NCBI GenBank assembly: GCA_023426545.1
Contig: JAFAAN010000061.1
Span: 93,668 to 157,667 of the forward strand
Source: Pseudomonadota bacterium
GTDB lineage: Bacteria; Myxococcota; Myxococcia; Myxococcales; Myxococcaceae
Length of the DNA stretch: 64,000 nt
Reading direction: 5' to 3'
Part shown: piece after piece, positions 25,950 through 33,771 of the stretch
Position numbering within the stretch: position 1 is the first letter of the stretch
Layout of the letters: each line of letters begins with the position of its first letter
Position numbers and translations under genes: made by a program
The notes under the pieces: generated by a model
Databases searched by the model: none
What the model saw: only the letters and a program-made list of their open reading frames with translations
Told to the model about the DNA's origin: nothing

Positions 25950-28082
25950 ATGAGGAGAAGGACCTTGCGCGCCGTTCATCGTGATGACGTTTCCCCCCAG
26001 TCTTCCCGTGGCCCCCGGCTTTCCGTCACGTGGAAGTGGATGGGCTCGGCCCTCCTGCTGACCATGACGCCCGCATGGGCGCAGGACGCGGCCACGCCGC
26101 CTCCCTCGGACACGGAGGCCGCCGCGCCCGAGAGCGCGCGGACCGAGGCCACGACGGAGGGCGAGGAGACGGCGCTCGAGGACAACATCTTCCAGATGGC
26201 CCCCGTGGTGGTGACGGCCACCCGCACCGAGCAGGATGTCACGTCCGCGCCCGCCTCCGTCACCGTGGTGACGCAGGAGGACCTGAAGCGGGCACCCGTG
26301 GGCGACTTGACGGACGCCGTCCGCCTGGCGCCCGGCATCAGCCTGACGGCCGGCAGCCAGGGCCGCCGCGGCATCAGCATCCGCGGCATGGATTCGAGCT
26401 ACACGCTCGTCCTGGTCGACGGCAAGCGCGTGAACTCGACGGAGGCGGTGTTCCGCCACAACGACTTCGACATCGGCCTCATCCCCGCCGAGGGCATCGA
26501 GCGCATCGAGGTGGTGCGCGGCGCCATGTCCTCCCTCTACGGCTCCGAGGCCCTGGGCGGCGTCATCAACATCATCACCAAACCGGTGGCCCCCAAGTGG
26601 ACGGGCGGCATTGACCTGAAGGCGCAGACGCCCACCGTCGGCGCCAACGGCGAGGAGCTGCGCACCAGCCTCTTCCTGAGCGGTCCGCTCATCCAGGACA
26701 CCCTCTCCCTGAAGGTTACCGGCGGCTTCAACCACCGCCAGGCGTGGAACGGCGCGAGGAACCCGGGCTCGCCCGTGCTCGACGCCAGCGGCAACCCGGT
26801 GACGCGCGCGGACGGCAGCGTCGTCAACTTCGGTGACCTGGCCACGCTGGAGGGCCGCAATGACCACAACGGGCGGCTGTCGCTGAGCTGGACGCCCACC
26901 GCGCAGCAGACCGTCACCGCCGAGTACGGCCGCGCGTACCAGAACCGCATCGGCGAGTACTACATCGGCGGCTCCTATGGCGACGCGGACGCGGTGGTCC
27001 ACCGCAACGACGCGGTGCTCGGCCACAAGGGCAAGTGGGACTGGGGCAGCTCCGAGGTCCGCGGCTACTGGGAAGGCCTGGACACCGGCGTGGACGGGCT
27101 CACCCAGAACAACATCGTCGCGGAGGCCAACGCCACCGCGTACCTGGGTATCAACACGCTGACGGTGGGCGGTGAGGCGCGCTGGGTTGACCTCAAGTCG
27201 GACGAGTTCACCAGCGGCGGCGCCAGCGTGCACCAGCAGGCGCTCTACGCGCAGGACGAGCTGGCCCTGCTGGAGAAGCTGACGCTGCTGGTGGGCGCGC
27301 GCCTGGACAACCACGAGAACTTCGGCCTCAACCTCACGCCGCGCGCCTATGCCGTCTACTCCCCGCTGGAGCACCTGACGCTGAAGGCGGGGGTGGGCAC
27401 GGGCTTCAAGGCGCCGACGCTCCGCCAACTGAGCACCGAGTCCCTGGTGACGAGCTGCCGCGGCCGCTGCGCCATCATCGGCAACCCGGACCTGGAGCCG
27501 GAGAAGAGCACCAACTTCGAGGTGTCCGCCAACTGGACCCAGGCGTCGTGGGCCCTGTCGGCGGCCGTCTTCCAGAACAACATCCGCAACCTCATCGACA
27601 CACCGCGCGGCACGGGCGTGGACCCGGTGGGCACCGACCCGGACACGGGCCTGCCCCTGTACGTGCCGCGCAACGTCAACCGCGCGCGCCTGCGGGGCGT
27701 CGAGGCGACGGCGAGCAAGGCCTTCGGCAACGTGGTGCGCCTCAGCGCGAACTACACCTTCCTGGAGAGCCGCGACCTGGACAACGACGTGCAGCTCGCC
27801 TACCGGCCCAAGCACACCCTCAACGGCCAGGTCGACGTGACGCCGCTGAGCGGACTCAAGGCCTTCGTGCGCGGCCAGTACGTCGGCGCGCAGCTCAGCG
27901 GCACCGAAGAGGTGGAGGCCTACGCCCTCTTCGACGCGGGCGCCAGCTACGACATCAGCAAGAACTTCGGCGTCAACGCGGGCATCCTCAACATCGCCAA
28001 CACGCGCACCGAGGACGAGGAGGGCTACGTGTTCCAGGAGCGTGGCCGCACCCTCTACGCGGGCGTGAACGCGCGGTTCTGA
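25950..28082 (+). CDS. TonB-dependent outer-membrane receptor (FepA/CirA-like)
   Basis: A 710-residue outer-membrane receptor with a long N-terminus and signal-like hydrophobic stretch (MGSALLLTMTPAWAQ), a Pro/Glu linker, the TonB box region MAPVVVTATRT (about 88-98), a plug domain (about 100-205, RRGISIRGMDSSYTLVLVDGKRV, IERIEVVRGAMSSLYGSEALGGVINIITK) and a 22-strand barrel ending in an aromatic residue (NARF). FKAPTLRQL and PEKSTNFEVSANW are typical of ferric-siderophore/catecholate receptors. It should import iron chelates using TonB energy. A Fur-like box upstream supports this; a hairpin follows the stop. Confidence 0.88.
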   Translation: MRRRTLRAVHRDDVSPQSSRGPRLSVTWKWMGSALLLTMTPAWAQDAATPPPSDTEAAAPESARTEATTEGEETALEDNIFQMAPVVVTATRTEQDVTSAPASVTVVTQEDLKRAPVGDLTDAVRLAPGISLTAGSQGRRGISIRGMDSSYTLVLVDGKRVNSTEAVFRHNDFDIGLIPAEGIERIEVVRGAMSSLYGSEALGGVINIITKPVAPKWTGGIDLKAQTPTVGANGEELRTSLFLSGPLIQDTLSLKVTGGFNHRQAWNGARNPGSPVLDASGNPVTRADGSVVNFGDLATLEGRNDHNGRLSLSWTPTAQQTVTAEYGRAYQNRIGEYYIGGSYGDADAVVHRNDAVLGHKGKWDWGSSEVRGYWEGLDTGVDGLTQNNIVAEANATAYLGINTLTVGGEARWVDLKSDEFTSGGASVHQQALYAQDELALLEKLTLLVGARLDNHENFGLNLTPRAYAVYSPLEHLTLKAGVGTGFKAPTLRQLSTESLVTSCRGRCAIIGNPDLEPEKSTNFEVSANWTQASWALSAAVFQNNIRNLIDTPRGTGVDPVGTDPDTGLPLYVPRNVNRARLRGVEATASKAFGNVVRLSANYTFLESRDLDNDVQLAYRPKHTLNGQVDVTPLSGLKAFVRGQYVGAQLSGTEEVEAYALFDAGASYDISKNFGVNAGILNIANTRTEDEEGYVFQERGRTLYAGVNARF

Positions 28083-28116
28083 TTCAGCCCCCCGGCGCGG
28101 GCCCATTGCCGCAGAC

Positions 28117-28164
28117 ACCAAGGCCGTGCGCGGTCCACCCCACGTGGCCCCGCACGGCCTCGGT
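28117..28164. terminator. Hairpin terminator between the TonB receptor and cydB
   Basis: Arms ACCAAGGCCGTGCG and CGCACGGCCTCGGT form a 14-position stem with one mismatch around a 20-base loop, followed by GCTTT. It sits between two convergent genes and can serve the receptor gene on the plus strand and possibly cydB on the other. Confidence 0.5.
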
Positions 28165-28196
28165 GCTTTCAGCCGCCATGCCAGCCCGTCCCGGGC

Positions 28197-29222
28197 TCAG
28201 GGCCCCGGGCCCGTCCCCGTGGACGGCGTGGGCATGGGCCGGAAGACGCGGAAGAAGAACACCAGCGAAGGCACGACGACGGCGATGCCCACGCCCAACG
28301 CCACCAGCAGGATGCGCTGGACGCTGGGCGCCGCGACCGCGCCGTGCAGGGTGACGTCCGGCACCACCAGGTACGGCTGCTGCGAGGCCGCCCACCCCAG
28401 GACGATGAGCCCCACCTGGACGGCCGCCGCGAGCCGGGCCCACCTGTAGCGCCGCGTCCACAGCAAGGCGAAGGCCGCCACCGCCGCCACCGCCGTGCCC
28501 ACGTGCAGCACCAACGCGAAGGGCGAGCGCAGCAGCCCCTCCCAGACGCGGGGCGCCCCTTCCCTCGCCAGCAGCAGCACCGCCAGCGCCGCGGCGAAGA
28601 CGGCCACGCCCGCCCCCAGCGCGCGGCGGCGGAAGTCCTCTCTCAGCGCCGTCTCGGGCGCCTCGTGGGTGAGGTACACCGCCGCCAGGAAGGCGAAGAG
28701 GCACAGCGCCAGCACGCCCACCGCCCACGAGAAGGGCGCGAGCCATGACGCGAAGAAGCCGCTCACCACCACCCGGCCCTCGACGCGAATCGTCCCGCCC
28801 ACCACCGCGCCCACACACATGCCCAGCAGCAGCGGCGCGATGACGCTGGCGCCGCTGAAGACGAGCCCCCACTGCCGCTGCACCGCGTCCCCGCGCGTGT
28901 CATACGTCCGGAAGGTGAAGGCCGCGCCCCGGAACACGATGCCCAGCAGCAGCAGCGTCAGCGGCACGTGAAGCGCCACGCTCAGCACCGCGAAGGCGCG
29001 CGGGAAGCCGGCGAACAGCAGCACCACCCCGACGATGAGCCAGATGTGATTCACCTCCCACACCGGGCCGATGGCGCGGGCGATGAGCGCGCGCTGCTCC
29101 GCCTTGCGCGGCCCCGAGGCCAGCAAGTCCCAGACGCCGCCGCCGAAGTCCGCCCCGCCAAAGAGCGAATAGAGGACGAAGGTCCCCGCCACCGCGAACG
29201 CCAGGATGGCCTCAGTGGACAT
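28197..29222 (-). CDS. cydB: Cytochrome bd ubiquinol oxidase subunit II
   Basis: A 341-residue membrane protein of eight to nine helices with CydB features: YSLFGGADFGGGVWDL at the N-terminus, GPVWEVNHIWLIVG (conserved Glu/His region) and SQQPYLVVPDVTLH near the end. It pairs with CydA to reduce O2 to water with quinol, without proton pumping, and tolerates low oxygen, NO and cyanide. ATG 29222 overlaps the end of cydA by 11 bases, so the two are coupled. The Pro-rich C-terminus ends close to the shared terminator. Confidence 0.9.
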   Translation of the reverse strand: MSTEAILAFAVAGTFVLYSLFGGADFGGGVWDLLASGPRKAEQRALIARAIGPVWEVNHIWLIVGVVLLFAGFPRAFAVLSVALHVPLTLLLLGIVFRGAAFTFRTYDTRGDAVQRQWGLVFSGASVIAPLLLGMCVGAVVGGTIRVEGRVVVSGFFASWLAPFSWAVGVLALCLFAFLAAVYLTHEAPETALREDFRRRALGAGVAVFAAALAVLLLAREGAPRVWEGLLRSPFALVLHVGTAVAAVAAFALLWTRRYRWARLAAAVQVGLIVLGWAASQQPYLVVPDVTLHGAVAAPSVQRILLVALGVGIAVVVPSLVFFFRVFRPMPTPSTGTGPGP

Positions 29223-30555
29223 GGGCCTCTCCTTCCCGCGCCGCCGCGCCGCGCTCGGGCAGCGTGCCCGCCACCTGCCGCGCCAGCAGGAACACCACCG
29301 TCACACCCAGGAACAGGTACACGGTGGTGAAGGTCCAGAAGGGCGCCGCCAGATGCGGCACCGGCGTCACCGCGTCCGCGGTGCGCATGACCCCGCGCAG
29401 AATCCACGGCTGCCGCCCCCACTCGGTGACGAGCCAGCCCGCCTCCATCGCCACCACGCCGAGCGGCCCCGACAGCAGCCACGCCCACATCCACCCGCGC
29501 CCGTGTGGCCAGGCCTTCTTCCGCCACCGCCAGCCCAGCGTCGCCAGCGCCAGCAGCGCCATGGCGCTCCCCGCCCCCACCATGAGCTGGAAGGCCACGT
29601 GGACCTTCGCCACCGGCGGCCACTCATCGCGCGGGAAGGCGTTGAGGCCCTTCACCTCCGCGTCCGGGTCCGCGAAGGCGAGAATCGACAGCCCCTTGGG
29701 GATGTCCAGCGCATAGGGCACCTCGCCCGTCTCCACGTTCGGGAGCCCGCCCACTCGCAGCGGCGCGCCGCGCTCGGTCTCGAACTGGCCCTCCATCGCG
29801 GCCAGCTTCACCGGCTGCGCCTTCGCCACGTGCTTGGCGGACAGGTCCCCCACCAGCGGCTGGAGCAAGGCGGTGACACACGCCAGCGGCAACGCCACCG
29901 ACAGCGCCTTCTTGTGGAAGGCCGCGCCCGGATGCCGCAGCAGCACGAAGGCGTGGATGCCCGCCATGGCGAAGGCGCTCGCCTGGTAGCAGGAGAGCAG
30001 CACGTGCGCCGTCTGGTACTGCCAGCCCGGGCTGAACATGGCCACCAGCGGCTGCACGTCCGTGGGCCCCGCCGCCGACGGCGTGAAGCCCGACGGGTCG
30101 TTCATGAAGGTGTTGACCAGCGTGACGAAGAAGGCGCTGGCGGCGCCGCTCACCGCCACCATGACGCCGGAGAACAGGTGCAGCCCCGGCGACACCCGCT
30201 CCCGCCCGTACAGGTAGATGCCCAGGAAGATGGCCTCGGTGAAGAAGGCCACCCCCTCCAGGCTGAAGGGCAGCCCGATGACCTCGCCGTACTGTCCCAT
30301 GAACTCCGGCCACAGCAGGCCCAGCTCGAAGGACAGCACCGTGCCGCTCACCGCGCCCACCGCGAAGAGGATGGCCGTCCCCTTCGCCAGCTTCTGGCTC
30401 AGCCGGAGGTAGTCCGCATCCCCCGTGCGCCGCCCCTTCCAATCACTCAGCACCATGAGGACGGGGAGCGCCACTCCCGCCGCCGCGAACACGATGTGGA
30501 ACGCGAGCGACAAGCCCATCTGCGCCCGCGCGTAGAGCAGGTCCGTCATGGGCAT
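29212..30555 (-). CDS. cydA: Cytochrome bd ubiquinol oxidase subunit I (short Q-loop type)
   Basis: A 447-residue nine-helix protein. Heme ligands and signatures are visible: His 20 in SLAFHIVFAAAG, GWQYQTAHVLLSCYQ (second His), and the GRQPW motif near the Q loop. It is about 75 residues shorter than E. coli CydA, consistent with the short Q-loop/cyanide-insensitive oxidase form. It starts at ATG 30555 (or 30549), 30 bases after the DUF3618 gene on the same strand, so it may be co-transcribed; an AT-rich stretch covering the junction may also carry its own promoter. Confidence 0.9.
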   Translation of the reverse strand: MPMTDLLYARAQMGLSLAFHIVFAAAGVALPVLMVLSDWKGRRTGDADYLRLSQKLAKGTAILFAVGAVSGTVLSFELGLLWPEFMGQYGEVIGLPFSLEGVAFFTEAIFLGIYLYGRERVSPGLHLFSGVMVAVSGAASAFFVTLVNTFMNDPSGFTPSAAGPTDVQPLVAMFSPGWQYQTAHVLLSCYQASAFAMAGIHAFVLLRHPGAAFHKKALSVALPLACVTALLQPLVGDLSAKHVAKAQPVKLAAMEGQFETERGAPLRVGGLPNVETGEVPYALDIPKGLSILAFADPDAEVKGLNAFPRDEWPPVAKVHVAFQLMVGAGSAMALLALATLGWRWRKKAWPHGRGWMWAWLLSGPLGVVAMEAGWLVTEWGRQPWILRGVMRTADAVTPVPHLAAPFWTFTTVYLFLGVTVVFLLARQVAGTLPERGAAAREGEAHVH

Positions 30556-30556
30556 C

Positions 30557-30596
30557 AGAATGTTTTATGTCTGATTTTGTCGCAATTATACATTCT
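30557..30596. promoter_or_regulatory. AT-rich island with an AGAATGT inverted repeat before cydA
   Basis: A roughly 45-base AT-rich patch spans the end of the DUF3618 gene and the gap before cydA. AGAATGT (30557-30563) and ACATTCT (30590-30596) form an inverted repeat 26 bases apart. This could be a promoter or a binding site for a redox or NO regulator; the NsrR consensus is matched only in half-site form. Confidence 0.35.
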
Positions 30597-31104
30597 TATC
30601 AATCCCCTGAGCGGGGAATGGAGCGCGACGGCCGGGGACCAGCGTCACCACCGCGTTGCGGGCGACGGCGCTGGCCAGGGTGCCGGCGAAGATGAGGACG
30701 AGCTTGCGCCCCAGCTCCGCGCCCAGCGGGCGCGCCTCCGCGCTGGAGGCCACGCGGTCCGGGTGCTCCCAGGCCCGCGCCAGGGCCTTTCGGCGCTTGC
30801 GGCGCAGAATCTCCTCGCGGTGCCGAGCGCGGTAGACGGCGTAGCCCACGCCCAGGCCCACCAGCGTCAGCGCCGCGGCGCTCGCGACCATCAGCCCGGT
30901 GCGGTGCTGGCGGGCGTGGTAGCGCACGTCGAGCGCGCGCTCGCGGCGCCGGTCCAGCTCCGCCAGTGTCAGCAGCAGCTCGTCCCGGATACGGTCCGCC
31001 GTCTCCTCCACCTGCTTCCGGTCCCCCATGCCCCGGGTGATGCGGTGCTCCTCGTGACGCTCGATTTCCACGGGCTCGCCCCGGTCGCGGCCATTGCCGT
31101 TCAT
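30586..31104 (-). CDS. DUF3618-type protein with one membrane helix
   Basis: A 172-residue protein. Residues 30-60 match DUF3618 (VEETADRIRDELLLTLAELDRRRERALDVR); a single membrane helix follows at about 69-88, then a very basic segment (HREEILRRKRRKALARAW) and a less conserved tail. Usually found with YqjE/holin-like proteins in stress-responsive envelope operons. Its ATG overlaps the stop of the upstream YqjE-like gene (ATGA). Its last six codons are in AT-rich sequence that may double as the cydA promoter. Confidence 0.7.
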   Translation of the reverse strand: MNGNGRDRGEPVEIERHEEHRITRGMGDRKQVEETADRIRDELLLTLAELDRRRERALDVRYHARQHRTGLMVASAAALTLVGLGVGYAVYRARHREEILRRKRRKALARAWEHPDRVASSAEARPLGAELGRKLVLIFAGTLASAVARNAVVTLVPGRRAPFPAQGIDKNV

Positions 31105-31553
31105 TGCAGCGTCTCCCGCGTGAGCTGGTAGTCCGTCTTCAGCCGCTCCTGGGTGTGCGGCAGGGGCTTCTTGGGCACGCGCTTGCCGCCCACGAAGAGC
31201 AGGCCCGCCGCGATGGCCAGCAGCACCACCCCCACCACCAGGACGCCCAGCGCCTGCGCCATGGGCAGGGCCAGCCCCAGGGCGACGAAGAGGACGGCCA
31301 GGGAGGTGAGCGCCAGGACCGCGCCAGCGCCCAGCAGGATGCCCGCGGTGCGCGCGGCCTTCAGCTCCTCACGCAGCTCCTTCTTCGCGTGCATCACCTC
31401 GGCGCGCACCAGCAGACGGGTCTCCGCCAGGGCATGCCGGATGAGCTCCGCCGTGGAGAGCGTCTCCAGTTGACTTCGCTCCAGGCGTTCCGATTCGAGG
31501 TCCACGACGTGCGCCTCCCGCGCTGGCTCCGCGGACCGCACGTGCGCTTCCAT
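31101..31553 (-). CDS. Phage-holin-family/YqjE-like membrane protein
   Basis: A 150-residue protein with an amphipathic N-terminal helix (STAELIRHALAETRLLVRAEVMHAKKELREEL) and two hydrophobic helices (about 73-95 and 100-122), the pattern of the 'phage holin family' DUF1469/YqjE group. These are envelope proteins, not phage lysis factors. ATG 31553 is preferred over an earlier in-frame start. It overlaps the DUF3618 gene by four bases; with cydAB this makes a four-gene minus-strand unit. Confidence 0.7.
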   Translation of the reverse strand: MEAHVRSAEPAREAHVVDLESERLERSQLETLSTAELIRHALAETRLLVRAEVMHAKKELREELKAARTAGILLGAGAVLALTSLAVLFVALGLALPMAQALGVLVVGVVLLAIAAGLLFVGGKRVPKKPLPHTQERLKTDYQLTRETLQ

Positions 31554-31668
31554 GCCTGCCTGGCATCCTTGCGGCCCGCTCCTCCGCACAAGGTGGGCAG
31601 GACGCTTCCTCCAGTGAAGCCCCGGAGGAGTGCACCTCGACGCCTGCCCGCCTGCCCGGCCTTCGCGC

Positions 31669-32697
31669 TCAGCGGCGGCGGCGGTGCGCCAGGGCCGTGG
31701 CCAGCGTCTCGCGGACCTGATGGGCGCGGAAGAGGCGGTCCGCCGTATCCATCAGGTTCTCCGCGTACAACACCTGCTTGCGCAGGCGCGCGGGGATGGC
31801 CCGCGTGCCCAGGTGGGCGCCCAGCAGGGCGCCCGTCAGCGCGGCGGCCACGTCCGCCTCTCCGCCGCAGCGCAGGGTGAGGGCCACCGCCTCGCGGAAG
31901 TCATGCGGCACCTTGAGGGTGGCGTACAGCGAGGTGAGCAACACTGGGACTACGTGCGGCGGCAGGCCGTCCACGCCCTTCAGCTCGCTGGGAGGCACGC
32001 CCACCTTGCGCAGCTGCGACAGCGCGCGCGCCGTGTCCCACGTCAGCAGGCGCGGCAGGTAGCGCACCTCCTCGGCCAGACCCTTGTCGTGCACGGCCGC
32101 GGCCAGCGACAGCTCCTCGCAGAAGGCCGCGGGCGTCAGCGGCTCCTGTTCCATGCCCAGCGCCGCGGCCTGCGCGAAGGCCGCCGCCGCTGCCGCGCAG
32201 ACCGGGTCCTTGTGGGTGATGATGGTGAGCACGCCCGCGTCGTGAGGCAGGCGCGCGCGGTGGCCGCTCTCCAGGAGCCCCACCACCAGCGCGCGGCTGA
32301 GCACCGAGTGGCACCGCGTGCCCAGCGACGCGCCCGCGCTCATCCATGGCGCGCCGCCGGCCAGCCGCTGCAGCGCCTCCGCCAGGCTCTTGGGCGGCTG
32401 GAGGATGATGCCCTCCTGCCACAGCCACGCCAGGTGCGCCGCCGCGCTGCGCCCGTCCACCTTGCCCTCGCGGATGACGCTCTCCGCGGCAGCGAGCAGC
32501 AGCTGCGTGTCATCGCTGAACTGCCCCTTCGCGAACTTGCCGCGCGGGCGGGGCGCGAAGTCCTCGGCGAGGCCGGGCAGCCGTGCGAGGCTCGCAGGCG
32601 GGATGCCGCGCAGCGGAAAGCCTAGCGCATCACCGATGGCGAGCCCCACGAACGCCGCATGGAACCTGTCCTGGCGCTCGGCGGGAGTCAGCGACAT
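31669..32697 (-). CDS. ADP-ribosylglycohydrolase-family protein (altered metal site)
   Basis: A 342-residue protein. It has GLAIGDALG and FSDDTQL, the first metal-binding signature of DraG/ARH hydrolases, plus LGTRCHSV, ITHKDP and a C-terminal GGEADVAAALTGALLGA. The usual GGDTDT is GGEADV here, so one metal ligand pair is changed and activity may be reduced or different. The family removes ADP-ribose from arginine or other acceptors. ATG 32697 is preceded by a short ORF ending 13 bases upstream. Confidence 0.8.
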   Translation of the reverse strand: MSLTPAERQDRFHAAFVGLAIGDALGFPLRGIPPASLARLPGLAEDFAPRPRGKFAKGQFSDDTQLLLAAAESVIREGKVDGRSAAAHLAWLWQEGIILQPPKSLAEALQRLAGGAPWMSAGASLGTRCHSVLSRALVVGLLESGHRARLPHDAGVLTIITHKDPVCAAAAAAFAQAAALGMEQEPLTPAAFCEELSLAAAVHDKGLAEEVRYLPRLLTWDTARALSQLRKVGVPPSELKGVDGLPPHVVPVLLTSLYATLKVPHDFREAVALTLRCGGEADVAAALTGALLGAHLGTRAIPARLRKQVLYAENLMDTADRLFRAHQVRETLATALAHRRRR

Positions 32698-32710
32698 GGG
32701 GTCGAGGAGA

Positions 32711-32857
32711 TTACCCGAGGCTCAGGCCGAAACGGCCAGCGAGAATGGAGTGGGCCGCGTGAAACACCGGTGAGCTCGAACGGGAAGAATCATGCCGAGA
32801 CTTGACGAGCGTGACTCCGCTGTCCTCGAACATCCGCACGCGTTCTTCACCGTCCAT
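32711..32857 (-). CDS. 48-residue small protein upstream of the ADP-ribosylglycohydrolase
   Basis: ATG 32857 directly follows a GGGAGGGAGG tract, the strongest ribosome site in this stretch, and opens a 48-codon frame starting MDGEERVRMFEDSGVTLVK, mixed charged and Ser-rich, ending in RFGLSLG and TAA 13 bases before the glycohydrolase ATG. The first half has G/C-rich third positions like real genes here; the second half less so. It could be a small protein translated with, or a leader for, the hydrolase gene. Confidence 0.45.
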   Translation of the reverse strand: MDGEERVRMFEDSGVTLVKSRHDSSRSSSPVFHAAHSILAGRFGLSLG

Positions 32858-33063
32858 CCTCCCTCCCTCGCGTCTCGTGGATCGCAACGCGGGGTGGGGT
32901 GACTACCGCAACCAACACATGCGCGGCAAGCCTCGGGGGGTGCACGCATCCGCGCACCTGTACACGTGTCCAACTCTCGATGCTTCACGCGCGCCGCGCG
33001 GGGCGCACGAGGGACGCGCAGGTGGCACCGGCGCGCGGGTGTCAGCACACGCGCGCCGCCGCT
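32858..33063. other. Gene-free spacer between the NO operon and the small ORF
   Basis: About 200 bases with no credible gene or clear terminator; it contains a GTGTCAGCACACGCG region and ACGTGT-type sequences without obvious dyad arms. It must hold the promoter for the 32711/31669 pair and any terminator of the operon to its right, but I see neither clearly. Confidence 0.3.
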
Positions 33064-33324
33064 TCACGCGCCGTCGCGCCCCAGGTTGACGACGGCTTGC
33101 AAGCGCGCCACCACCGCCTGTGCGCCCTGGTGCAGGTGCGTGCCATCCCAGAGCGCGGGCGTGGTATGTCCCCCCAGCCGGCGCCAGTCCGACTCCGCCT
33201 CCTCGAAGGCCACGTTGCGGAAGCGCACGCGGTCCTCCAGCGCGTAGTCCACGATGTAGCGCCGGGCCTGCGCGGAAGGTGCATCCGCGATGCGGTGGAA
33301 CAGCTCGAGCATGCCGGACGTCAT
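33064..33324 (-). CDS. Small thioredoxin/glutaredoxin-fold protein lacking CxxC
   Basis: An 86-residue protein from ATG 33324. The order MLELFHRI..., VRFRNVAF and TTPALWDGTHLHQGAQAV fits a glutaredoxin/GST-N-like fold with the cis-Pro in TTPAL, but there is no CxxC or even single active-site cysteine. ATG overlaps the nsrR stop (ATGA), so translation is coupled and it is the last gene of the NO-response operon. A binding or chaperone role rather than a redox enzyme is likely. Confidence 0.6.
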   Translation of the reverse strand: MTSGMLELFHRIADAPSAQARRYIVDYALEDRVRFRNVAFEEAESDWRRLGGHTTPALWDGTHLHQGAQAVVARLQAVVNLGRDGA

Positions 33325-33767
33325 GGCGTCGAGACTGGCAGGAAGAAGTCCTGGAGCTGGGGCTGCGAGCGCTTGAGCACGTCCGCCAGCGTGTACCGGT
33401 CCAGCACCGAGAGGAAGGCCTCGCGCGCGTCCACCAGCATGCCCTTGAGGCCGCAGGCGGTAGAGATGGGACAGGTGTTGGTCTTTTGGTCGAAGCACTC
33501 CACCAGGTGGAAGTCCGGCTCCGCGGCGCGCAGCACGCTCCCCACGCAGATGTCCTCCGGCGCGCGCGCCAGCGTGACGCCTCCGGAGCGCCCCGCTCGC
33601 GCGTCCACCACCCCCTGCCCCACCAGCGTCTGCACCACGCGCACCAGGTGGTGCTTGGAGATGCCGTAGGCATCCGCCATCTCCTGCGTGGAGATGGGGC
33701 GGCCCGTGCGCGTGGCCAGATAGAGCAGCACCCGCAGCGAGTAGTCGGCGTGGAGGGTCAGGTGCAT
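33321..33767 (-). CDS. nsrR: NsrR-type nitric-oxide-sensing Rrf2 repressor
   Basis: A 148-residue Rrf2-family regulator. The start MHLTLHADYSLRVLLYLA matches E. coli NsrR; the HTH is near 25-50 (ISTQEMADAYGISKHHLVRVVQ) and GRSGGVTLAR is the wing. Three cysteines, Cys 91, 99 and 105 (CFDQKTNTC and PISTAC), match the NsrR Fe-S ligand order with three extra residues between the first two. It should hold a 4Fe-4S cluster that NO destroys, relieving repression. ATG 33767 lies five bases after the reductase stop. An NsrR box upstream of the operon makes autoregulation likely. Confidence 0.88.
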   Translation of the reverse strand: MHLTLHADYSLRVLLYLATRTGRPISTQEMADAYGISKHHLVRVVQTLVGQGVVDARAGRSGGVTLARAPEDICVGSVLRAAEPDFHLVECFDQKTNTCPISTACGLKGMLVDAREAFLSVLDRYTLADVLKRSQPQLQDFFLPVSTP

Positions 33768-33771
33768 GTCG

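Noticed and set aside
30557..30596. NsrR box at the cydA junction
   Set aside because: Only half-sites resemble the consensus, with extra bases; it is listed merely as an inverted repeat.
32802..33089. Plus-strand frame in the spacer right of the glycohydrolase
   Set aside because: It has no ribosome site, is Arg/Ser-rich and overlaps the better-supported small ORF on the other strand.
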